A stretch of DNA of 64,000 nucleotides from UBA6115 sp040776985 (GTDB taxonomy: Bacteria; Bacillota; Clostridia; Christensenellales; Aristaeellaceae), in assembly GCA_040776985.1 (NCBI GenBank), contig JAXGZL010000001.1:682001-746000 (forward strand), written 5' to 3'. The position numbers were made by a program, and so were the translations under genes. This document shows positions 34,100 to 41,512 of this stretch, one piece after another. The stretch's first letter is position 1. Each line of letters opens with the position of its first letter. The notes beneath the pieces are model-generated. The model saw only the letters and a program-made list of their open reading frames with translations, did not search any database and was not told the DNA's origin.

Positions 34100-34156
34100 T
34101 TGACAGTTGAACGAGCGCTCAACTATAATAAGCGCATCAATTGAGCGACTGTTCAA
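34100..34156 (+). promoter_or_regulatory. Metal-export promoter with two ArsR/SmtB-like operators
   Basis: Perfect -35 TTGACA (34100-34105), 18-bp spacer and perfect -10 TATAAT (34124-34129). The spacer contains the inverted repeat TTGAACGAGCGCTCAA (34107-34122). A second, TTGAGCGACTGTTCAA (34141-34156), lies over the early transcribed region; it is close to the reverse complement of the first. TGA(A)-N-TTCA repeats are typical for SmtB/CadC repressors. Confidence 0.8.
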
Positions 34157-34173
34157 CTGTCAAGGAGGCAGCC

Positions 34174-34398
34174 ATGACCAAAGCGTATCCCATCAAAGGA
34201 AAAGTATGCCTGGGCTGTGCAGCCAAGGTGGAAAAAATGATCGCGGCCCTGCCCGGGGTGCAAAGCGCCCGGGTGAACGCGCTGACCAATAAGGTGACCC
34301 TGGAGGCCGCGGAGGACCGTATGCCCCAGCTGGCCCTGGAAGCGGACCGCATCCTGCGGCGGGAGGAGGCGGGCGCCAGCCTGGTGATGGCGGGATGA
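34174..34398 (+). CDS. Heavy-metal-associated (HMA) domain protein
   Basis: A 74-aa stand-alone ferredoxin-like metal-binding domain. The ligand motif CLGC is at residues 12-15 in KGKVCLGCAAKVEKMI, followed by LPGVQSARVNALTNKVTLE. It corresponds to the N-terminal HMA domain of Cd/Zn exporters; here it is a separate gene whose stop overlaps the ATPase start (ATGA at 34395). It would hand metal to, or regulate, that pump. ATG at 34174 follows AAGGAGG. Confidence 0.88.
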   Translation: MTKAYPIKGKVCLGCAAKVEKMIAALPGVQSARVNALTNKVTLEAAEDRMPQLALEADRILRREEAGASLVMAG

Positions 34399-36290
34399 GC
34401 CTTCTTCTGCGGGCGGGGGTGGCGCTTTTATTGGTGGTCGCCAGTTTTTTGGTGCGTTCCCCCGCCTTTTTGCCGGAGGCCCTGGCCATCCTGGCCTATG
34501 CCATCGCGGGCTATGATGTGCTGTACCGCGCCGTCAGGAACATCCTGCGGGGGCGGGTTTTTGATGAGCATTTTCTGATGGCCCTGGCCACCGTGGGCGC
34601 CATGGTGATCAGCGAATACAAGGAAGCCGCGGCGGTGATGATCTTCTACCAGGTGGGGGAGTTCTTCCAGGACTACGCGGTGGACCGCTCCCGGCGCGCC
34701 ATTGCCCAGGCCATGGACCTGCGGCCTGAAAGCGCCCGGGTTTTAAGGGATGGGGAGGAACTGAGCCTGGCCCCGGAGGAAGTGCGGGTGGGGGACATCC
34801 TGCTGCTGCGCCCGGGGGAGCGGGTGGCGCTGGACGGCGTGGTATTGTCCGGCCAAAGCCAGCTGGACACCGCTGCCCTGACCGGTGAGGCCCTGCCCCG
34901 GGAGGCGGGCCCCGGGGATGAGATCCTGGGCGGCTGCGTCAACCTGACGGGGCTGCTTCAGGTGCGGGTCAACCGGGACTATGCCCAGTCCACCATCAGC
35001 CGGATTCTGGAGATGGTGGAGAACGCCACGGACAAGAAATCCCGTCAGGAGGCCTTCATCACCCGCTTTTCCGCGGTCTATACCCCGGTGGTGGTGGTGC
35101 TGGCGCTGCTGCTGGCCTTTGTGCCGCCGCTTATCATCCCGGGCGCCGTGCTTTCCGACTGGATCTATCGGGCGCTGAACTTCCTGGTGGTGTCCTGCCC
35201 CTGCGCGCTGGTGATCTCCATCCCCCTGTCCTTCTTCGCGGGGATTGGCGGCGCCTCCCGGGCGGGGGTGCTGGTGAAGGGGGCCAACTACCTGGAAACC
35301 CTGGCCCAGGCCTCCACCTTTGTGTTTGACAAGACGGGCACCCTCACCCACGGCACCTTCACGGTGGAAAAGGTGGTGCCTGTTTCAGGAGAAAAGGAGG
35401 ACCTGCTGCGGCTGGCGGCCTTGTCCGAGCGGCATTCCAACCACCCCATTGCCCAGTCCATCAGGAAGGTCTGGGGCGGTGCGATGGATGGCGCCCAGGC
35501 GGGAGAGGTGCGGGAATTGCCCGGCGGCGGCGTCATCGCCCAGATTGACGGGCAGGAGGTGCTGGCGGGCAACGTCAGGATGCTGACCGAGCATGGCGTG
35601 GCTGTGCCCCCCGCTGATGAAAGCGGCAGCCTGGTGCACCTGGCGGCCGAGGGCAAGTACCTGGGCTATCTGGTGATTTCAGACCTCATCAAGCCCTGCG
35701 CCCGCCAGGCGCTGGAAAAGCTGCGCCGGGAAGGGGTCAGGGAGCTGGTGATGCTCACCGGGGACACGGAGAAATCCGGCCGCGCGGTGGCGGAGGGCCT
35801 GGCCATCACCCAGGTGCACACCGGCCTTTTGCCCCAGGACAAGGTGAACAAGGTGGAGGAGCTGCTGGCGGACCCCAGCCGTCAGGGCAGCCTGGTCTTT
35901 GCCGGGGACGGCGTGAACGACGCCCCGGTGCTGGCCCGGGCGGATGTGGGCTTTGCCATGGGGGCCATGGGCTCTGACGCCGCCATTGAGGCGGCGGACA
36001 TCGTGATCATGAACGACGACCCCTGCAAAATGGCGGGCGCCCTGCGCATCGCGCGGCGCACCATCACCATCGCCAAGGAAAACGCGGTGTTTGCAATCGG
36101 GGTCAAAATGCTGGTGCTGGTGTTAAGCGTGCTGGGCCATTCCACCCTGTGGATGGCGGTGCTGGCGGATGTGGGCGTGGCCGTCCTGGCCATCCTCAAC
36201 GCCATGCGCGCCCTGCATGTGCCCCGGGAGGACCGCAGCTGCGTGTGCGAGCTGAATCCGGGGGCTGTGGCGGCGGGAAATGCTGCCTGA
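34395..36290 (+). CDS. Heavy-metal-exporting P1B-type ATPase (Zn/Cd/Co group)
   Basis: A 631-aa cation pump. The transmembrane metal site is SCPCAL (about residue 267). The phosphorylated aspartate is in DKTGTLTHG (about 313). HSNHPIAQSI carries the P1B His-Pro pair. TGDTEKSGRAVAEGL and GDGVNDAPVLARADVG complete the catalytic set. The protein starts directly at the first membrane helices because its HMA domain is encoded by the preceding gene. A CxC near the C-terminus (SCVCELN) may be an extra metal site. The CPC motif and CadC-type regulator point to Zn, Cd or Pb rather than copper. Confidence 0.94.
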   Translation: MSLLLRAGVALLLVVASFLVRSPAFLPEALAILAYAIAGYDVLYRAVRNILRGRVFDEHFLMALATVGAMVISEYKEAAAVMIFYQVGEFFQDYAVDRSRRAIAQAMDLRPESARVLRDGEELSLAPEEVRVGDILLLRPGERVALDGVVLSGQSQLDTAALTGEALPREAGPGDEILGGCVNLTGLLQVRVNRDYAQSTISRILEMVENATDKKSRQEAFITRFSAVYTPVVVVLALLLAFVPPLIIPGAVLSDWIYRALNFLVVSCPCALVISIPLSFFAGIGGASRAGVLVKGANYLETLAQASTFVFDKTGTLTHGTFTVEKVVPVSGEKEDLLRLAALSERHSNHPIAQSIRKVWGGAMDGAQAGEVRELPGGGVIAQIDGQEVLAGNVRMLTEHGVAVPPADESGSLVHLAAEGKYLGYLVISDLIKPCARQALEKLRREGVRELVMLTGDTEKSGRAVAEGLAITQVHTGLLPQDKVNKVEELLADPSRQGSLVFAGDGVNDAPVLARADVGFAMGAMGSDAAIEAADIVIMNDDPCKMAGALRIARRTITIAKENAVFAIGVKMLVLVLSVLGHSTLWMAVLADVGVAVLAILNAMRALHVPREDRSCVCELNPGAVAAGNAA

Positions 36291-36339
36291 TACCGCTTCA
36301 ACGAAAAAACTGTCTCGCTGAATTTGTGGCAGGTTTTAC

Positions 36340-36432
36340 ATGGTGCAAGTGGACTTACAGGGCTTTTTCAAAGAAGTCACCACTATCAAAGGTCTTAGAT
36401 ATTTCAATAGGCGTATTAAAAAAATGATCTAG
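36340..36432 (+). CDS. Possible 30-aa ORF in the AT-rich island
   Basis: A 30-codon frame starting MVQVDLQGFFKEV and ending in a basic stretch. No ribosome binding site is evident. It may be a decayed fragment of a larger gene that arrived with the AT-rich DNA, or chance. It is the only frame of note in the 284-bp gap before 36575, apart from a palindrome AACATG-TTTT-CATGTT (36495-36510) and a TATAAT (36551-36556). Confidence 0.15.
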   Translation: MVQVDLQGFFKEVTTIKGLRYFNRRIKKMI

Positions 36433-36574
36433 CACACTGCTATCACCTTAAGTGAAAACACGGATACATGTCGCTTATAATTCAATTTTCCCTTAACATG
36501 TTTTCATGTTATAGTTGTTTCAGATTGATTCTTCAAAGACATATCTTCAGTATAATTAAGGAGAATCTGCTAGG

Positions 36575-37588
36575 ATGAAGCAACAGGTGAGGTTTTCGAG
36601 CACTGTAGTGGCAGTAATTATAATACTATTTGGCATAGGCATTTACTTGCTGAATCATTTCTTCAGTCCTCCAGGATTTTTCGATGTTGTCAAAGACATT
36701 TCTTTGTTGCTAATAAGTTCAGGTGGTATAAGCTTATTGATTACAATCTCTACACTTAAAAGAGATTTTGAGCATACTATCAATCTATTTCAAAAAAAGA
36801 TGCTAACTGATTTCTCGCGGTTAAATGATTCTGAAATTGATAACCTAGTAGTTGGAGCAATGAAGTTTAAAAGAGATAAGAGAATCTCAATAAGAGCTAA
36901 ATCATTTCTCCAGAGCAAGAACGTGAGTGTAAATGACGATTTTAACCTATATGTTGAGCGTATTTACCAGCCTGAAAGGGATGCTACTCGTTCCTACCTG
37001 TATGACTTAGAACTAACAAAAGAAATCAAGCTGATAATCAGGGACGATGGAATACATGTTAATATTGTATCGGATTTAATTAACATTAATCCACTTAAAG
37101 TGAAATACAAGTTTCGCATGCAGCACATGTTCGCCAATGAAAGAGAAGCGCAGCATTACGAGATTGTGCGATTTGTACACAATGAGAAGGACGTACCGCA
37201 TAGCAAACGCGACTTAGGGGAGCCCCGTGTAGCAAAGATAAACAGCAAATACTTGTGTTACAATGCTGTAGAAGCTAACCTTTCAGACTCGTATTATAAT
37301 AGAGTAATAACGGAAGTTAGGTACATAGTTCCCTATGCGGGCTTTTTTCATACCCACATCTTTCGAATTCCTTGTAAGTCTGTTCGAGTAATTGCAGAAC
37401 TTTCAGACGAGAGGACACAAAAAATAGATAATTGTGTGCTAAACTGGGAGTATTTTTCGTTCGCACATGAAAGTACCCAAGTAGCGAAATCGGCGGTAGC
37501 TAACAATGAAAACGAGGTTCATATTACAGAGAGCTGGGCTCAACCAGGCTGTGGGTACGTACTCACTGTCAACACTGAAGATTATTGA
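36575..37588 (+). CDS. Orphan two-TM membrane protein in an AT-rich island
   Basis: A 337-aa protein I cannot assign to a family. Two N-terminal helices (about 8-28, VVAVIIILFGIGIYLLNHFF, and 40-60, ISLLLISSGGISLLITIS) are followed by about 275 residues that should face the cytoplasm: a charged helical part (60-115), then an alternating hydrophobic/polar, beta-strand-like part ending in TESWAQPGCGYVLTV. Base composition and codon use (many AAA, ATA, TTA) differ sharply from every neighbour, so the gene was probably acquired horizontally. It has AAGGAG upstream and a TATAAT at 36551. It stands alone between the metal pump and a nitroreductase gene. Confidence 0.6.
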   Translation: MKQQVRFSSTVVAVIIILFGIGIYLLNHFFSPPGFFDVVKDISLLLISSGGISLLITISTLKRDFEHTINLFQKKMLTDFSRLNDSEIDNLVVGAMKFKRDKRISIRAKSFLQSKNVSVNDDFNLYVERIYQPERDATRSYLYDLELTKEIKLIIRDDGIHVNIVSDLININPLKVKYKFRMQHMFANEREAQHYEIVRFVHNEKDVPHSKRDLGEPRVAKINSKYLCYNAVEANLSDSYYNRVITEVRYIVPYAGFFHTHIFRIPCKSVRVIAELSDERTQKIDNCVLNWEYFSFAHESTQVAKSAVANNENEVHITESWAQPGCGYVLTVNTEDY

Positions 37589-37981
37589 AAATTTCCCGGT
37601 TTCTTTGTGCTTTGAACCTTATGGTATTATATCTATTCGCAAGGAGTGTTTGAAGCATTTGTGTTGTGTATTGTTTCCTATCCAACAATACAGACACAAT
37701 TTCATCAGGAAGATTTGGTTCGGATTATCGTTATTTGGCGTGAGTATTCTTGTAGAGTGTTTTCGAAATAGGAAGTGTTGCTAGTGGCTTTTATGCTTTT
37801 TCATAGGCGGCTTTTTACATCAAAAGCAGTATTTTAAACACAGGGGACGTGTGTCAGTGTTCTCTTAACCAAAGAGTGTATTTACAGAAGAGCTGAAAAC
37901 GCTGATGATCCCCGTCCCCCTGTCAAAGGCCTGCCTTTGACAGGAAAGGAGCCGTGACGGGGTTTAAGAGCGGGGCTTTCA
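37589..37981. other. Non-coding right half of the AT-rich island with palindromes
   Basis: No convincing gene. An AT-rich stretch continues to about 37830. ACACA-GGGGACG-TGTGT (37838-37854) resembles REP-type palindromes often seen with RAYT transposases. GC-rich DNA resumes with a perfect 12-bp hairpin CCTGTCAAAGGC/GCCTTTGACAGG (37919-37944) inside an outer CCCCGTC/GACGGGG pair (37911-37962). Confidence 0.4.
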
Positions 37982-37982
37982 A

Positions 37983-38018
37983 AAAGGTCGCCGCGAACTG
38001 TGAAAAGTCCACGGCGAC
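37983..38018 (-). terminator. Rho-independent terminator of the nitroreductase gene
   Basis: On the minus strand GTCGCCG (38018-38012) pairs with CGGCGAC (37994-37988), followed by CTTTTTG. It lies 12 bp past the stop codon at 38030. Confidence 0.75.
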
Positions 38019-38029
38019 GTGGCGGGGGG

Positions 38030-38797
38030 TTATTTCCCGCCGTCCCAGATGGCCCAGTTGGCCGGGCGGGCGTGGTTGGTGCTCCAGGTGGCCAGGTCCT
38101 GTCCTGCCGCCGGCTTGCCAATTACGATGGCGGCTACAAACACGCAGTTGCCTGCCACGGGGTATTTGTGCTCTTCCTTCAGTTCCTCCCCATAAGTGCC
38201 GGGGAAGCCCCAGCCGCGGATGTATTCATCCTTCACATAGCGGCTCATGGACTGGAACTTACCGCCCGCCAGATCCTCGGGCGCGTATTCCCCGTTGACG
38301 GTGCCAAAGTAATGGGTGTAGTAGCCCAGGGAGGCGGCAGCCACGTTCAACAGGCCGCAGGTGAGGCCGGAGTCATAATAGCCGTACTTGGGCGCGTGCA
38401 TATAATAGCCCGCGTACTCGCTGACATGGCCTTCCTCCTTGGAGAGGATCTGGTCAGCCATCACCAGCACGGTGACGGTGCCCTCCGTGGCCATGTCCTC
38501 CGGCTTGCCCCAGGCGTCGCCGATGATTTTGCGCTGTTCTTCCATATCCTTCACCACGATGAAGAAGGGCTCGGTCCACTGCACTGCGTTTTGCTGCAGC
38601 AGGGCCAATTCAAACATCTTCGCCAGCTCTTCGTCGGTGATCTGGTCCTTGGGGTCGCTGGACCAGTGGCCGTTCATGACGGTTCTCCAGTAATTGTCCT
38701 TCAGATACCAGTCCATGGGGTTGGCTTCCTCAGCGCCGGCTGGCAGCAGGGCAAAGGCCATCAGCATGACGATCAGGACAGCAAGCAGTTTCTTCAT
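38030..38797 (-). CDS. Secreted nitroreductase-family protein
   Basis: A 255-aa protein with a signal peptide (MKKLLAVLIVMLMAFALLPAGA) and no lipobox. The body follows the nitroreductase fold: ITDEELAKMFELALLQQNAVQWTEPFFIVVKD (key NAVQWTEPFFIVV), then GTVTVLVMAD and YDSGLTCGLLNVAAASLGYYTHYFG for the helix near the flavin. The classic RRS/RRT flavin-phosphate motif at the N-terminus is absent. Extracytoplasmic members are uncommon, since FMN is normally acquired in the cytoplasm. It is divergent from an exported flavin transferase (ApbE), which suggests flavin loading outside the cell. ATG at 38797 follows GGGAGG. Promoter at 38832-38860. Confidence 0.75.
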   Translation of the reverse strand: MKKLLAVLIVMLMAFALLPAGAEEANPMDWYLKDNYWRTVMNGHWSSDPKDQITDEELAKMFELALLQQNAVQWTEPFFIVVKDMEEQRKIIGDAWGKPEDMATEGTVTVLVMADQILSKEEGHVSEYAGYYMHAPKYGYYDSGLTCGLLNVAAASLGYYTHYFGTVNGEYAPEDLAGGKFQSMSRYVKDEYIRGWGFPGTYGEELKEEHKYPVAGNCVFVAAIVIGKPAAGQDLATWSTNHARPANWAIWDGGK

Positions 38798-38831
38798 AAA
38801 GCAACCTCCCGATATTTTTTTGTCCTGGCTG

Positions 38832-38860
38832 ATTATACCATAGGGGACAGTGTGATACAA
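38832..38860 (-). promoter_or_regulatory. Promoter of the secreted nitroreductase gene
   Basis: On the minus strand: -35 TTGTAT, 17 bp, -10 TATAAT (complement ATTATA at 38832-38837). It is back to back with the TATAAT at 38898-38903 of the apbE-like gene. Confidence 0.6.
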
Positions 38861-38897
38861 GCACAACAGCGTGATGCCAATCCCTCTTTTTCTGTGT

Positions 38898-38903
38898 TAT
38901 AAT
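38898..38903 (+). promoter_or_regulatory. -10 box of the apbE-like gene
   Basis: TATAAT at 38898-38903; the -35 is poor. Its position would put transcription start near 38910, which argues against the ATG at 38911 and for the one at 38935. Confidence 0.5.
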
Positions 38904-38934
38904 CAGGCGGATGATGAACAAAAAGGAAAGAGGG

Positions 38935-40149
38935 ATGCGGTGGATCAGCTGCCTGTGCGCGGTGGTTTTTTTGCTGCTGCTGTCAGGGCACGCGCTGGCG
39001 GCGCGGGAGGAATCCCGGCCACACAGGAAGGTGAGCGCCGAGTTCTTCGCCACCGTTTCCAGCCTGGTTCTTTATGACGCGCGGGAAGAGGACTTTGAGG
39101 AGACCTGGGGGCAGGTCCGCGCCCTGCTTGGGGAGATTGAGGCCCAGGTGTCCCTGTCACAGCCTGACAGCGACATCGCCCGCTTCAACGCCCTGCCCTG
39201 TGGGGAGAGTCTGAAGGTCAGGCCCCACACCGCGGCCATCCTCAGAATCGCCCGGAAGATGTGGGAGGAAAGCGGGGGCCTGTATGACCCCAGCGTGGGG
39301 CCGCTGGTGGACCTCTGGGGCTTTACGCCCCGCTTTGCCGGCAACCGCCAGCAGGCGCAGATGCCCTATGATCGGCCTTATGAAGAGGGGAAAATGCCCC
39401 TGCCGGAGGCAAAGTATGTGGAGGCCTTCGCCAGGCTGGCGGATTTTGATAGAATTGTGCTGGATGACAAGGGTATCCTTCATAAGAAGGTCCCCCCTGT
39501 TCAGGTGGAGGGAGTCAGCTTTCAGGCGGCCATTGACCTGGGGGGTATCGCCAAAGGCTATGTGGTGGACCAGGTGATGCAGCTGTTGAGGGAAAGGGGA
39601 TACCGTCAGGGCTATTTCGTCTGCGGGGGCAGCAGCCTGGCGGCAATGGAAAACCCGGAGCGTGAGGAGGGCTTTGACCTGGGCATCCGCGCGCCAAGGG
39701 GCCAGCAGGCCTCCTTCATGCGCCTGAACCTGAAGGGCCTGGCCTTGTCCAGCAGCGGGGACTACAACCATTTCTTCACCCGGGAGGGGGTGGTGTACTG
39801 CCACCTGATCAACCCAGATACTGGATATCCCATCAACAGGCCGGGGGCAGACGGCGTCCAGTCCGGCATCGCCGCGGTTACCCTGCTGGGGGAGAGCGCC
39901 GCCCGGGACGACGCCCTAAGCACAATGCTGTGCATCATGGGGCCGGAGCGGGCCCTGGCCTATGCCAATGAGAGGCTGCGCCACCGCCCCTTTGTGATGG
40001 TGTTCTTCCGCCAGGGCATCCGGCGCTATGAGGTGGTCACCAACCTGGAAGAGGGGCAGTTTCAGCTGATGGATGAGCGCTATCACCTGGCCAGCCGGCT
40101 GGAGGCGGATGGGCAGGTGCGCTATGTGGGGGATCTGATGGGTTTTTGA
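38935..40149 (+). CDS. apbE: FAD:protein FMN transferase (ApbE family), exported
   Basis: A protein of about 404 aa that attaches FMN through a phosphoester bond to Ser/Thr of target proteins outside the cytoplasm. The signal peptide WISCLCAVVFLLLLSGHALA has no lipobox. Family motifs are LSLSQPDSDIARFNA-like (here VSLSQPDSDIARFN), GLYDPSVGPLVDLWGF, the FAD/Mg motif DLGGIAKGYVVD (about 205), SSSGDYNHFF and HLINPDTGYPI. ATG at 38935 follows AAGGAAAGAGG; an upstream ATG pair at 38911 would leave almost no leader. It faces the divergent secreted nitroreductase. No protein with an obvious flavinylation motif is found in the window. Confidence 0.92.
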   Translation: MRWISCLCAVVFLLLLSGHALAAREESRPHRKVSAEFFATVSSLVLYDAREEDFEETWGQVRALLGEIEAQVSLSQPDSDIARFNALPCGESLKVRPHTAAILRIARKMWEESGGLYDPSVGPLVDLWGFTPRFAGNRQQAQMPYDRPYEEGKMPLPEAKYVEAFARLADFDRIVLDDKGILHKKVPPVQVEGVSFQAAIDLGGIAKGYVVDQVMQLLRERGYRQGYFVCGGSSLAAMENPEREEGFDLGIRAPRGQQASFMRLNLKGLALSSSGDYNHFFTREGVVYCHLINPDTGYPINRPGADGVQSGIAAVTLLGESAARDDALSTMLCIMGPERALAYANERLRHRPFVMVFFRQGIRRYEVVTNLEEGQFQLMDERYHLASRLEADGQVRYVGDLMGF

Positions 40150-40161
40150 GCCAAGCAAAAC

Positions 40162-40200
40162 ACCGGGCTTTCTGAACGCACAGGAAGCCCGGTTTTCTTT
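40162..40200 (+). terminator. Terminator of the apbE-like gene
   Basis: ACCGGGCTT (40162-40170) pairs with AAGCCCGGT (40185-40193), followed by TTTCTTT. Confidence 0.8.
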
Positions 40201-40208
40201 AATCCTGT

Positions 40209-40835
40209 CTATTTCAGCAGCTGTTCGGGAATATCAGTCAGCCGGCTGAAAACCTGGCGCCCCGGCACCGGGACGTGGTAGCCATCCGGGTCAAAGAGGA
40301 CGGCGGCAATCCCCGCGTTTTTGGCGGCATCCAGGTCAATGATCCGGTCGCCGATGACCACACAGTCCTCAGGCCTGAGATCATGCTGCTGGCACAGCCA
40401 CATCAGGGCATCCGGGGCAGGCTTGCCCGGGAAGCCCGCTTCCGCGGTGATGTAGTCCCGGAACAGGGGGGACAACCCGTCCCGCTCCAGGGCCTCCACC
40501 GCCTGGTGGTTGCGGTGAGTGTAGAGGAAGTTGTCGCTGCCGGCATCCACCACTGCCTGAAGGGCCTCCCGGCAGCCGGGGAAGGGCCTTAAGGGGTCAA
40601 GGCCCATTTCCTTGGAGTGGACGAAGAAACGCCCGTGCAGTTCCTCCGCCCGTTCCTCCCCCGCCAGCTCAATACAGGCCTGGCGCAGGGTGGTTTTGGC
40701 CAGGCGGGTGATCTCCCGCTGGTCCGGCCGGGGAATGCCCATCTCATCAAGGCCCCGGGCCGCTGCGGCCACGATGCCCTGATAGGTGTCGTACAGGGTG
40801 CCGTCAAAGTCCCAGATGAAATGCTTGAAGGCCAT
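40209..40835 (-). CDS. HAD-superfamily phosphatase (phosphoglycolate phosphatase-like)
   Basis: A 208-aa phosphohydrolase. Motif I is WDFDGTLYDT with the nucleophilic Asp (about residues 9-18), motif II is FLYTHRNHQ (Thr in place of the usual Ser is normal), motif III the Lys in GFPGKPAPDAL and motif IV VIGDRIIDLDAAKNAG. The helical cap between motifs I and II is of the phosphoglycolate phosphatase type. The substrate is unknown. Its ATG directly follows the stop of mscL, so the two are co-transcribed. Confidence 0.88.
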   Translation of the reverse strand: MAFKHFIWDFDGTLYDTYQGIVAAAARGLDEMGIPRPDQREITRLAKTTLRQACIELAGEERAEELHGRFFVHSKEMGLDPLRPFPGCREALQAVVDAGSDNFLYTHRNHQAVEALERDGLSPLFRDYITAEAGFPGKPAPDALMWLCQQHDLRPEDCVVIGDRIIDLDAAKNAGIAAVLFDPDGYHVPVPGRQVFSRLTDIPEQLLK

Positions 40836-41291
40836 TTATTTCCCGGAGATGTCGCTGGTGCAGTGGGGGCAGCGGGTGGCGTCATCCGCCACGGCCTCAA
40901 AGCAGAAGGGGCACTTGCGGGCCTCGGGGGCGGGGGCGGCTTCTTCCTTTTTCTTCATCTTGGCGATGAGCTTCACAAACAGGAAGATGCCAAAGGCAAT
41001 CAGCAGGAAGTCAATGATGGCCTGGATGAACATGCCGTAGTTCAGGGTGGAAATGCCAGCTTCCTTGGCTGCTTCCAGCGTTTTGATGGCCGGGTCCATT
41101 TCCTTAAGGGGAATGAAGAGGTTGCTGACGTTGACGCCGCCGGTGAGCAGGGTAAGCACTGGCATCAGCAGGTCGTTCACCAGGGAGCTGACGATCTTCC
41201 CGAAGGCGCCGCCGATCACCACCGCGACCGCCAGGTCAATCACGTTGCCTTTGATGGCAAAGGCTTTGAACTCGTCCCAGAACTTTTTCAT
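40836..41291 (-). CDS. mscL: Large-conductance mechanosensitive channel with C-terminal zinc ribbon
   Basis: A 151-aa membrane channel that opens under osmotic down-shock. The N-terminal helix and first pore helix FAIKGNVIDLAVAVVIGGAFGKIVSSLVNDLLMP (key GNVIDLAVAVVIG) are typical. The second membrane helix is about 85-112, followed by the basic KLIAKMKKKEE. Unlike the classical protein, the end bears a zinc ribbon with C127, C130, C141 and C144 (CPFC...CPHC). ATG is preceded by a short purine-rich site; a good promoter lies at 41330-41358. Confidence 0.94.
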   Translation of the reverse strand: MKKFWDEFKAFAIKGNVIDLAVAVVIGGAFGKIVSSLVNDLLMPVLTLLTGGVNVSNLFIPLKEMDPAIKTLEAAKEAGISTLNYGMFIQAIIDFLLIAFGIFLFVKLIAKMKKKEEAAPAPEARKCPFCFEAVADDATRCPHCTSDISGK

Positions 41292-41329
41292 TGCATATTC
41301 CCTCTTTCCTAAATTTTGGTAACATATAA

Positions 41330-41358
41330 ATCATACCATGGGGATGAGCATTTAACAA
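41330..41358 (-). promoter_or_regulatory. Promoter of mscL
   Basis: On the minus strand: -35 TTGTTA (41358-41353), 17 bp, -10 TATGAT (41335-41330). Confidence 0.65.
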
Positions 41359-41411
41359 GATATACAGCGAAAAACAGGGGTAATCGGTCTTTTGGGCAGC
41401 CTGTCCTGACC

Positions 41412-41441
41412 TTGACAAACAAGAGGGATTGATGGCATAAT
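41412..41441 (+). promoter_or_regulatory. Promoter of the DUF3798 transporter operon
   Basis: -35 TTGACA (41412-41417), 18 bp, -10 CATAAT (41436-41441). The leader of about 65 nt contains small repeats (AAAGGG, CCCTTT) and AAAAGGAGG before the ATG at 41513. Confidence 0.7.
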
Positions 41442-41512
41442 AAACAGTAATACAAAGGGAAAAGCCCTTTATCCCTTGTAAATGCCCAAGGGCAATAAAA
41501 AGGAGGACCTCT

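Noticed and set aside
37506..37784. 92-codon plus-strand frame overlapping the end of the AT-rich orphan gene
   Set aside because: No ribosome binding site, it overlaps the orphan gene out of frame, and the peptide has no coherent features; chance in AT-rich DNA.
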